Source of the DNA: an uncultured Eubacteriales bacterium
GTDB lineage: Bacteria > Bacillota > Clostridia > Oscillospirales > CAG-272
Direction of reading: 5' to 3'
Length of the DNA: 28,727 nt
NCBI GenBank assembly: GCA_905205065.1
Contig: CAJLCI010000030.1
Span: forward strand, 1 to 28,727
Notes under the pieces: generated by a model
What the model saw: the letters and a program-made list of their open reading frames with translations, nothing else
The model's database searches: none
Told to the model about the DNA's origin: nothing
Made by a program: the position numbers and the translations under genes
Shown here: one piece after another, positions 17,552 to 24,798 of the stretch
Position numbering within the stretch: the stretch's first letter is position 1
Layout: every line of letters begins with the position of its first letter

Positions 17552-17711
17552 AGGCGAACGACTTTAAGCGAGAATGACTTTAAGCGAGAACGGTTTTAAG
17601 CGAGAATGGCTTTAAGTGCGAACAGTTTTTGTGCGAATGATTTTATGTTCGTATGATTTTACGTGTGAATGGCTTTATGTTCGTATGATTTTACTGGTAA
17701 ACTGACTTTAC
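17552..17711 (+). repeat. Ten tandem copies of a 16-bp unit
   Basis: Sixteen-base periodicity runs without a gap from 17552 to 17711. The first four units follow GCGAGAA-x-G-x-(C/T)TTTAA (for example 17584-17599 and 17600-17615). Later units drift to TTCGTATGATTTTA-x, and two of these (17648 and 17680) are nearly identical. The unit length is not a multiple of three and no frame stays open, so it is not a coding repeat. The function is unknown; replication slippage, protein binding or RNA structure are possible. Confidence 0.8.
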
Positions 17712-17751
17712 GGATGTGGACACCTTACTTATGCTTATATCGGACGTGTTT

Positions 17752-17778
17752 TAACAAAATTACTTTATCATTTTGTTA
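17752..17778. repeat. Perfect AT-rich inverted repeat
   Basis: TAACAAAAT (17752-17760) and ATTTTGTTA (17770-17778) are exact inverted copies around a 9-nt loop. It lacks a following T-run. It may be a weak transcript end for the upstream operon or a protein site. Confidence 0.5.
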
Positions 17779-17973
17779 TGACATCCGCGAAATCAGCGTT
17801 TAAGGCAGTTTTTAAGCACTTTGTATATTTAAATTGCCGCTGCCGGTGGAGAACAAAGCAGGATTGCCGTAAAACCTGAACTTTATTATGTATACTGTAC
17901 CGTCCTTTCCGGAGAGACTTTGATTCCCAGGGAAACAACGGCAGTGTGTCTTTTTACATGTTTTGCGAAAAGT

Positions 17974-18027
17974 CCATATGTGAATTTGAGTTTTTTTCGC
18001 TGATTCAAATTTGAATATGGATAAAAT
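17974..18027 (+). promoter_or_regulatory. Imperfect inverted repeat next to a -10-like box
   Basis: Arms CCATATGTGAATTTGAG (17974-17990) and TTCAAATTTGAATATGG (18004-18020) pair at 13 of 17 positions around 13 nt. They are followed at once by TAAAAT (18022-18027, 5 of 6 to a -10 box). No good -35 is seen at the usual distance. The layout would suit an operator or activator site for the second transcription unit. This is inference from position. Confidence 0.35.
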
Positions 18028-18093
18028 AATATTTCTGTAAATTTAAATGTATTCGCTGCAAAGAGACTGTGATGAGCTGAAAGGAAAGATATT

Positions 18094-20217
18094 ATGTGGA
18101 ATCGAAAAAAATGTATGAGGACAAGAATACATTCTGGCGCTTTATCAGTTGTTTTATTAACTGTTTTGGCGTTACAGCCATATTATATTTACGCAGAAAA
18201 CGATAAAACGGACGAATCCGATCCGATTGAACTTTATGTGTCTCCTGAAGGCAGTGATGAAGGTCAGGGAACAATTGACGAGCCTCTTGCCACAGTGTCT
18301 GCTGCGAGAGATATGCTTCGTAAGCTTAAGAATAATAATTCGTCTGTATCGGAAGCGGTTGTTTATCTCAGAGAAGGCGTTTACATACAGGAAGATACAT
18401 TGGAATTTGGCGCTGAGGACTCCGGAAGCAAGGATTTTCCTATTACATACAAAGCGTACAATGGTGAGACTGCCGTCATAGACGGAGGAATAACTCTGTC
18501 GAGCGAAGACTTTAAAAGACCTGAGCCGGACGATCCTTATGCCAGCCGTATTAAGGATCAGGATGCACGGGAAAGTGTAGTTATGTATGACCTTAAAGCG
18601 GCGGGGATAGATTATTCGAACGACAATTTTGCACTTTATTATGACGGCGAACGAGGAACGCTTGCAAGATATCCTAACGAGCAGTATATACTTGGATTTC
18701 ATGATCTCTCGGACGGACACCGTGACGACGATCGGTATATGTGCAATTCTGCAGACGGAACATTTTATGACAAAGAAAATGTAGTTTCCACCTGGAAAAA
18801 CATAGACGGAGTTAAGGTTTGCGGCATGTTTGAGATTGATTGGGCGCAGTCGTCTCCCGCGGACATTGTTTCGTATGACGCTGATTCTAACCGTGTTAAA
18901 GTTAATGCGACTATAAACGGATACAGCGGAAGATATTATTACAGCAATGTAGTCGAAGAGATTGATACTGTCGGAGAATATTATATTGACAAAGAAAATG
19001 GAGTTTTGTACTTTTATGCTCCGGAAAACTATCTTGATATAAAAATAAGCGTTCCTAATATCGGCAAACTTATCTCCATTAACGATGCGAACAATATTAC
19101 ACTTGACGGACTTGTAATTGAAAACAGCACCGGAACTCTTGTGGATGTTAAAGCTGATGACGTTACAATTCAGAACTGTGTTATAAGATGTGGGTACTAT
19201 GGTATATATTCTGACGGTTACCGCAATAAGCTTTTAAATAATGAAATCTATCGCATAGGTTCTACCGCCGTAGATCTTAGGGGCGGAGATATGACAAATC
19301 TTCTGCCGTCCAATTCTGTTTTGAGCAATAACAGTATTCATGATTTCAGGGATATTCAGCGCGTTTATGCCGGTGCGATATATGCTGAGGGCGTTGGATT
19401 CAGTATTTCCCATAATGAAATATATCACTCGCCTCATACGGCAATGCAAAACCTTGCTATGGAGATGATCGTTGAATATAACTATTTTCATGATTTATGT
19501 TATGAGGGCGGAGATGCAGGAGCAATTTATGACGGTACATGGAGAGGAAACGGCAATGTATTCTCCAATAATGTAATTGCAAATATAACAAATCCGACAA
19601 GCATTTATTACACACCGAACGGCTATTATTGCGATGACGGAGGCGGAGGAAAAACATTTACCTCAAATATATGTGTAAACATTGACGGAGACGCTATTTT
19701 CTTCGGCGGCGGTCCTTCAAATATTGTGACAGATAATATTATTGTAAATTCCGGAATCAGATATGACCAGCGTGCCTATTACCCCGGAACAGGAGCAAAT
19801 GCAGGATGGACATTGACAGGCAAGTTTGGTGTTGACATTGATACGAGCGGCCTTAACTGGAGATGGATGATGAACGGTATGAAGGCATATGCTTCAGAGT
19901 CATGGGCAATTCATTTTCCGTGGACGATGCTGCTTAAGACTACAAATGTTGTGGATCTGAACGATAACTTTGTTTCGTATGCTTTTCTTACCGCAAGAAT
20001 AAGAAATAATGTTATTGCCGGTAATGGTTCGAATGACATTCAGAATAATACGGAGCGGCTTGTAAATGTGAGAGATAATATCAGCGGTTTAAGTGTAAAT
20101 CAGATTTTTGCGGATTACGGTGGAGGCGATTATACGGTATTAGAGGATTCGGTTATCTACCACGATCTGCCGGGTTTTAGAGCATGTGATTTTTCAAAGG
20201 TGGGTATTCAGGAATAA
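18094..20217 (+). CDS. Secreted GH141-like right-handed beta-helix protein (YYPGxG subgroup)
   Basis: This 707-aa protein is the closest paralogue of the gene at 15280; they share long blocks such as DAGAIYDGTWRGNGN and NPTSxYYxPNGYYCDDGGGGKTF. A signal peptide covers about 1-34 (SVVLLTVLALQPYYIYA, cleavage after IYA). Motifs are LYVSPEGSDEGQGT, YLREGVYIQEDTLEF, ARYPN at 191-195, GRYYYSNVVEEID, and ISHNEIYHSPHTA near 438. Candidate acidic residues are Asp474 in GGDAGAIY and Asp514/515 in YYCDDGG. The usual IHDFGD is IHDFRD here. The start follows AAAGGAAAG with about 7 nt before the ATG. It opens a new unit after a 666-bp gap. It is likely a free extracellular glycoside hydrolase; the substrate cannot be read from sequence. 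Confidence 0.75.
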   Translation: MWNRKKCMRTRIHSGALSVVLLTVLALQPYYIYAENDKTDESDPIELYVSPEGSDEGQGTIDEPLATVSAARDMLRKLKNNNSSVSEAVVYLREGVYIQEDTLEFGAEDSGSKDFPITYKAYNGETAVIDGGITLSSEDFKRPEPDDPYASRIKDQDARESVVMYDLKAAGIDYSNDNFALYYDGERGTLARYPNEQYILGFHDLSDGHRDDDRYMCNSADGTFYDKENVVSTWKNIDGVKVCGMFEIDWAQSSPADIVSYDADSNRVKVNATINGYSGRYYYSNVVEEIDTVGEYYIDKENGVLYFYAPENYLDIKISVPNIGKLISINDANNITLDGLVIENSTGTLVDVKADDVTIQNCVIRCGYYGIYSDGYRNKLLNNEIYRIGSTAVDLRGGDMTNLLPSNSVLSNNSIHDFRDIQRVYAGAIYAEGVGFSISHNEIYHSPHTAMQNLAMEMIVEYNYFHDLCYEGGDAGAIYDGTWRGNGNVFSNNVIANITNPTSIYYTPNGYYCDDGGGGKTFTSNICVNIDGDAIFFGGGPSNIVTDNIIVNSGIRYDQRAYYPGTGANAGWTLTGKFGVDIDTSGLNWRWMMNGMKAYASESWAIHFPWTMLLKTTNVVDLNDNFVSYAFLTARIRNNVIAGNGSNDIQNNTERLVNVRDNISGLSVNQIFADYGGGDYTVLEDSVIYHDLPGFRACDFSKVGIQE

Positions 20218-20281
20218 AAATCTTTTGAAATTAATTCTGGTATTTAATATTTATTGCTCAGACAGAATTGAATCTGCGAGT

Positions 20282-20310
20282 TTGGATAAATCAGGATACA
20301 AAGATATAAT
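20282..20310 (+). promoter_or_regulatory. Possible sigma-A promoter upstream of the fourth secreted paralogue
   Basis: TATAAT (20305-20310, exact consensus) lies 17 nt after TTGGAT (20282-20287, 3 of 6). A start near 20317 would leave about 130 nt of leader before ATG 20449. AT-rich surroundings contain other TATA-like strings, so the call is modest. Confidence 0.35.
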
Positions 20311-20448
20311 AGATTTATTAGGATATAATTTTATAGTATAAAGTTTTTTGCGGTTGACGTCAATGATTTGCAAATCTGGGCTGCCGTATTTTACAGGAAC
20401 CGGAGCTTGTCTTAGCTCTTGAGTGTATAATAGAAAGGATCATAGTAA

Positions 20449-22599
20449 ATGAAAAGAGTATTACATAAAAGTCAATTCGGCAGGCGTATTGTTTCTTACG
20501 CTGTTGCAGTTATTACAATATTTTCTGTTTCACAATACAGCATATATGCATTAACTAATGAGACTGAACCTGAATATTATGAGTTGTATGTTTCTCCGGA
20601 CGGAACTGGCTCCGGGGACGGAACTTTGAATGATCCTTTTTCAACTATCTCTGAAGCCCGTGATGCAATTCGGCTGATGGATAAAACCGGTAAGGATGGT
20701 GTAACCGTTTATCTGAGAGAAGGTGTGTATACACAGGAAGATACTCTTGTATTTACTGAAGAGGACTCCGGAAATGAGAATTTCTCCGTTGTTTACAAAG
20801 CTTATAATGATGAAACCGCAGTAATTGATGGCGGAATTACCCTTGACAGCAGCAAATTTTCACGTCCGTCTGCGGATGATGAAATGGCGAACAGAATTCT
20901 TGATGAAACGGCACGCGGCAAGGTTGTCGTTTATGATCTTAACGATGAGAATATAGATCTCACAAGTATGAAAATTACGAGTAATAATCCGGGGTTAAGT
21001 CTTTATTATGACGGAATCCGCGCTGTAGTTTCGAGATATCCTAACTATGGTGACAACGGGGCGTATATAATGTCATTCAATGACGGAGACAACAAGTGTG
21101 ACGGCAATAGCTTTTATGACAAGGAAAACCGTGTGAAGAACTGGGCAAGTGTCGAGGGAGTACAGGTTGCGGGAAACTTCGGATTGGATTGGATTCAGAC
21201 GCTGCCGGTAGATATAAAATCCTATAATTCCGAGACAAATCGCGTGACGCTATGTTCTCCTACAGGACTTTCGGATATCAGCGGAGTCAGCGGAAGATAT
21301 TATTACACGAATATCATAGAGGAAATGGATACGGTCGGAGAGTATTATATAGATTCCGACAGCGGACTTCTGTATTTTTACGCTCCGGATAACTATTCTG
21401 AAATGAAGATTACTGTCGGAGACTGCAAAAATGCAGTTATAAATGCGGAGGTTGACAACTATACGTTTGACGGACTGATAATAGAGGGCGGTTATAATAA
21501 TAACGTAGTTATTTCCGGAGACGATAATACTTTTAATAATTGTATTATCCGTTGTTGCGGAAATAACGCGGTTGAATCGACGGGAAACCGTTTTGTGATT
21601 GAGAACAGTGAAATATATCACATCGGCGGAACCGCAATAATTCTTAACGGAGGAAGTCTTGTTACGGTTATTCCTTCAAATACTGTAATTACCAACAATA
21701 AAGTTCACGATTTCGGAGATATTTACAGAGTATATAACGGCGCCGTAACTATGTATGGTTCCGGATTTACAATTTCACACAACGAGATTTATCATGCGCC
21801 TCATACTTCTATTGAGAATATCGCCTGCGATTTTATTGTTGAATACAATTATTTTCATAATTTGTGCTACGAGGCGGGAGATGCCGGCGCGATATATGAC
21901 GGTGCATGGTACTCTCAGGGCAATTGCTACAGATATAATGTGTTTGAAAATATAAAAAATGACGACAGCATTTATTATACTCCTCACGCGTACTACAGCG
22001 ACGGAGGCGGAGGTTTCAAAAACGTTTATTCAAATTTATTTATAAATGTTGACGGTTACGGTATTTACTGCGGAGGAAGAGATATTAAGGCGCAGGACAA
22101 TATTTTCGTAAATACGTCCATTCATTGGGATCAATGTACTTACTATCCGGGCACGGGAGTTAATGCAGGATATGCTCTTACATCGGAGTTTCCGGTGGAC
22201 GAGACCATAGCAGGCACAGGGCTTAACTGGAAAATGCGGGTTCTGGAGCACGGTGCGTCGGGATATGGGACGGAGAGATGGTCAATTCTCTACCCGTATC
22301 TCAGACTTGTCAAAACTACAAATGTTGTGGATATTGACGATAACTTTGTTCCATATGCATTCGGAGATTCAAGAGTCAGAAATAATGTGTTTGCGCCGAT
22401 TATGGGTACTGAGATTTCAAGTAATGTGGAACGGCTCGCTAATATAAGAGATAATCTTGAAATTTCGATAAATGATATTGGATTTGCTGACTTTGAGAAT
22501 GGAGATTACTCAATCGGCGAAGACTCAAAAATTTATCGCAGTATACCCGGTTTCAGAGCCTGTGATTTTTCAAAAGTTGGAGTTCAGAGCGATAATTAA
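20449..22599 (+). CDS. Secreted GH141-like right-handed beta-helix protein with variant DD motif
   Basis: This 716-aa protein has a signal peptide at about 1-34 (IVSYAVAVITIFSVSQYSIYA). The N-terminal module reads LYVSPDGTGSGDGT, DPFSTISEARDAIR and YLREGVYTQEDTL. The first half carries a variant SRYPN at 195-199 instead of ARYPN. The core has IIEGGYNNN near 344, IHxFGD as VHDFGDIYRVYNGA, and ISHNEIYHAPHTS near 442. The first acidic motif is intact (Asp478 in AGDAGAIYDG). The second reads YYSDGGGG, so Asp518 is kept but its neighbour, Asp in most paralogues, is Gly519. The insertion YYPGTGVNAGY places it in the five-member subgroup. AGAAAGGA precedes the ATG by 9 nt. It is followed 38 nt later by the next paralogue, so they are likely co-transcribed. 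Confidence 0.74.
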   Translation: MKRVLHKSQFGRRIVSYAVAVITIFSVSQYSIYALTNETEPEYYELYVSPDGTGSGDGTLNDPFSTISEARDAIRLMDKTGKDGVTVYLREGVYTQEDTLVFTEEDSGNENFSVVYKAYNDETAVIDGGITLDSSKFSRPSADDEMANRILDETARGKVVVYDLNDENIDLTSMKITSNNPGLSLYYDGIRAVVSRYPNYGDNGAYIMSFNDGDNKCDGNSFYDKENRVKNWASVEGVQVAGNFGLDWIQTLPVDIKSYNSETNRVTLCSPTGLSDISGVSGRYYYTNIIEEMDTVGEYYIDSDSGLLYFYAPDNYSEMKITVGDCKNAVINAEVDNYTFDGLIIEGGYNNNVVISGDDNTFNNCIIRCCGNNAVESTGNRFVIENSEIYHIGGTAIILNGGSLVTVIPSNTVITNNKVHDFGDIYRVYNGAVTMYGSGFTISHNEIYHAPHTSIENIACDFIVEYNYFHNLCYEAGDAGAIYDGAWYSQGNCYRYNVFENIKNDDSIYYTPHAYYSDGGGGFKNVYSNLFINVDGYGIYCGGRDIKAQDNIFVNTSIHWDQCTYYPGTGVNAGYALTSEFPVDETIAGTGLNWKMRVLEHGASGYGTERWSILYPYLRLVKTTNVVDIDDNFVPYAFGDSRVRNNVFAPIMGTEISSNVERLANIRDNLEISINDIGFADFENGDYSIGEDSKIYRSIPGFRACDFSKVGVQSDN

Positions 22600-22637
22600 T
22601 TATCTCTTTTTTGAATTAATATATAATGGAGTAAATA

Positions 22638-24719
22638 ATGAAAAATATATTTTTAAAAAGATATAACCGGAAGGTTCTTTCCTGTATTACAGCGGCGGTT
22701 ATGCTTTGTTCTGCGGTACAGCTTGGAATATCTGCGCAGGATGATATTCGGAATACGATAGAATTTTATGTTTCTCCGGACGGATCTGATTCGGGCAGAG
22801 GAACTATAGACGATCCGTTTGCTACGATAGCTGCTGCGAGGGACGCCGTGCGTGAAGCAAAGGACGGATTCAGCGGAGATATAACGGTTTATCTGCGCGA
22901 AGGCAGATATTATCAGGAAAGCACGCTTGAATTTACGTCCGAGGACTCCGGAAGCGATGACTGTACGATTACTTATAAATCATACGAGGGAGAGACGGCT
23001 ATAATCGACGGGGCTGTTGCGCTTGACAGCGGCAGTTTCACAAAACCGGCAGCGGATGATGCTATAGCAGCGAGAATAAAAGATTCTACGGCAAGGGAAA
23101 ACGTTCTTGTTTATGATTTAAGCGGTTTAAACATAAATTATGATGAACAGCAGGCCGTATATTACGGTGGCAGCCGCGCACTTGAAGCGCGTTATCCTAA
23201 CGACGGATATGTTATGGGCTTTGATAGCGTGAGTGGCAAAACATTTTACGATACAAGCAATGTTGTGAGTACGTGGGCAGAGCCGGTAGGCGTCAAGATT
23301 ATCGGAATGTTTGAGATAGACTGGTCTAGTTCTGACGGAATAATATCGTCATATGATTCTTCTTCCAACCGGGTTACGGTGTCAACAACAACTTATACAT
23401 TGAGCGCTAATTCCGGCCGGTACTACTATGCTAATGTAATAGAAGAGATGGATATGGTTGGAGAATATTATATAGATGAAGAGACTGAGACGCTGTACTT
23501 CTATGCTCCTGCCGACTATATGGATATTGTTATAAGCATTGCAAACTGTAAGGATGCCGTAGTAAAAGCCGAGGTAAATAATTATACCTTTGACGGACTG
23601 ATAATAGAGGGCGGTTATGATGACAATATCAGCATTACCGGAAACGACAACTGCATCCAAAATTCAACGATTAGATGCTGCGGAGATACTAATATATATA
23701 TAAACGGTTTCCGAAACACTTTATATAATAACGACATATACCATTCGGGTGGGAGTGGTATAGATTTATACGGAGGAGATACCAAGCTGCTTATTCCTTC
23801 AAACTCTCTTATTGACAACAATAAAATTCATGCTTTCGGGGATGTACATCGTGTTTACAACGGAGCTATTTATGCTGACGGAATAGGATTTGTCATTTCC
23901 CACAATGAAATATATGATGCTCCTCATACATCATTTACAAATGTGGCATGCGAGATGCTTTTTGAAAATAACTATATACATAATGTCTGCTATGAGGCCG
24001 GGGATGCCGGTGCAATATATGAGGGTGGCTGGGGATCAAACGGAAATATTTACAGAAGCAATCTGTTAAAGGATATCGTAAATATTTACAGTGAATATAT
24101 GACACCTCTTGGTTACTACGTTGATAATTCCGGCGGAGGAAAAACATTTGTGTCAAATGTTCTTATAAACATTGACGGAGACGCTATAGGATGCGCCGGA
24201 CGTGATCTTGATCTTTCGGACAATATTATGGTGGATACGAGAGGATTTTATTTCGATCAAAGAGGATATTATCCCGGAGCCGGTGTCCTTTCCGGATGGG
24301 CGTATGAAACGGCTTTCCCGGACAAGAGTTTGTGGCTCAGTATGATTCCTTTTGATCATGTAACAGGACATATAGAGCCTGCTCCGGCATATGCAACCGA
24401 GTCCTGGGCGATCCATTATCCCTGGACAATGCTTATGAAAACTACAAATGTAGTTGATCTGAACGATAACTATGTGCCTCAGGCATACGGCGGAGGGGTA
24501 ATAAGAAACAATGTAATAGGCGGTCTGACCGGTGTTTATACTATATCCGCTAATCCTGAGCGCCTTATAAGCATAAGAGATAATGTCAGCGGGATTTTAA
24601 CAGAAGATATTTTTGTTGATTACGAAAACGGTGATTATACAATTAAAGAAGATTCTAAGATATATAAGCTTGTGCCGGGATTCAGAGCTTTTGACTTTTC
24701 TGAGAATGGTGTGCAGTAA
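22638..24719 (+). CDS. Secreted GH141-like right-handed beta-helix protein, possibly altered active site
   Basis: This 693-aa protein has a signal peptide at about 1-33 (VLSCITAAVMLCSAVQLGISA). It carries FYVSPDGSDSGRGT, ATIAAARDAVREA, YLREGRYYQESTLEF, ARYPN at 184-188, RYYYANVIEEMD and SHNEIYDAPHTS. Residues about 40-245 are nearly identical to the next gene. Within this, bases 23089-23362 equal 25250-25523 exactly. The first acidic motif is kept (Asp456 in AGDAGAIYEGGW). The second reads YYVDNSGGG, with Asp496 followed by Asn497, and the conserved IHDFG is IHAFG with Ala399. It may be a binding or specialised variant rather than a full enzyme. A short spacing from the previous gene and TGGAG before the ATG suggest translation within one operon. 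Confidence 0.74.
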   Translation: MKNIFLKRYNRKVLSCITAAVMLCSAVQLGISAQDDIRNTIEFYVSPDGSDSGRGTIDDPFATIAAARDAVREAKDGFSGDITVYLREGRYYQESTLEFTSEDSGSDDCTITYKSYEGETAIIDGAVALDSGSFTKPAADDAIAARIKDSTARENVLVYDLSGLNINYDEQQAVYYGGSRALEARYPNDGYVMGFDSVSGKTFYDTSNVVSTWAEPVGVKIIGMFEIDWSSSDGIISSYDSSSNRVTVSTTTYTLSANSGRYYYANVIEEMDMVGEYYIDEETETLYFYAPADYMDIVISIANCKDAVVKAEVNNYTFDGLIIEGGYDDNISITGNDNCIQNSTIRCCGDTNIYINGFRNTLYNNDIYHSGGSGIDLYGGDTKLLIPSNSLIDNNKIHAFGDVHRVYNGAIYADGIGFVISHNEIYDAPHTSFTNVACEMLFENNYIHNVCYEAGDAGAIYEGGWGSNGNIYRSNLLKDIVNIYSEYMTPLGYYVDNSGGGKTFVSNVLINIDGDAIGCAGRDLDLSDNIMVDTRGFYFDQRGYYPGAGVLSGWAYETAFPDKSLWLSMIPFDHVTGHIEPAPAYATESWAIHYPWTMLMKTTNVVDLNDNYVPQAYGGGVIRNNVIGGLTGVYTISANPERLISIRDNVSGILTEDIFVDYENGDYTIKEDSKIYKLVPGFRAFDFSENGVQ
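23089..23362 (+). repeat. 274-bp exact direct repeat, copy 1
   Basis: Every base in 23089-23362 matches 25250-25523, including third codon positions. It encodes about residues 151-242 of this paralogue, around the ARYPN motif. Flanking sequence is similar but shows scattered differences. This signals a recent duplication or gene conversion. Confidence 0.9.
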
Positions 24720-24798
24720 TAGACGAAAAAACATTAATTATGCGCTTACAATAAGTTTATAACTGATTTAATAAAAAGTTAAAGGGAGGACGCAAATT

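Larger units (their letters stand above)
17428..18093. other. Long intergenic region (666 bp) with repeats and hairpins
   Basis: No gene is seen. In order it holds a degenerate repeat element shared with 8646-8784, a perfect GC-rich hairpin (17499-17523), ten 16-bp tandem repeats (17552-17711), a 9-bp stem hairpin (17752-17778) and an imperfect inverted repeat (17974-18020). A -10-like TAAAAT at 18022-18027 follows the last. The region splits the paralogue array into two transcription units. Confidence 0.7.

Noticed and set aside
17552..17711. Tandem repeats as a CRISPR array
   Set aside because: Units are directly adjacent without unique spacers, are only 16 bp long and no cas gene is near.
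20426..20431. TATAAT directly before the gene at 20449
   Set aside because: Transcription would begin inside or just after the ribosome site AGAAAGGA, and no matching -35 is present.
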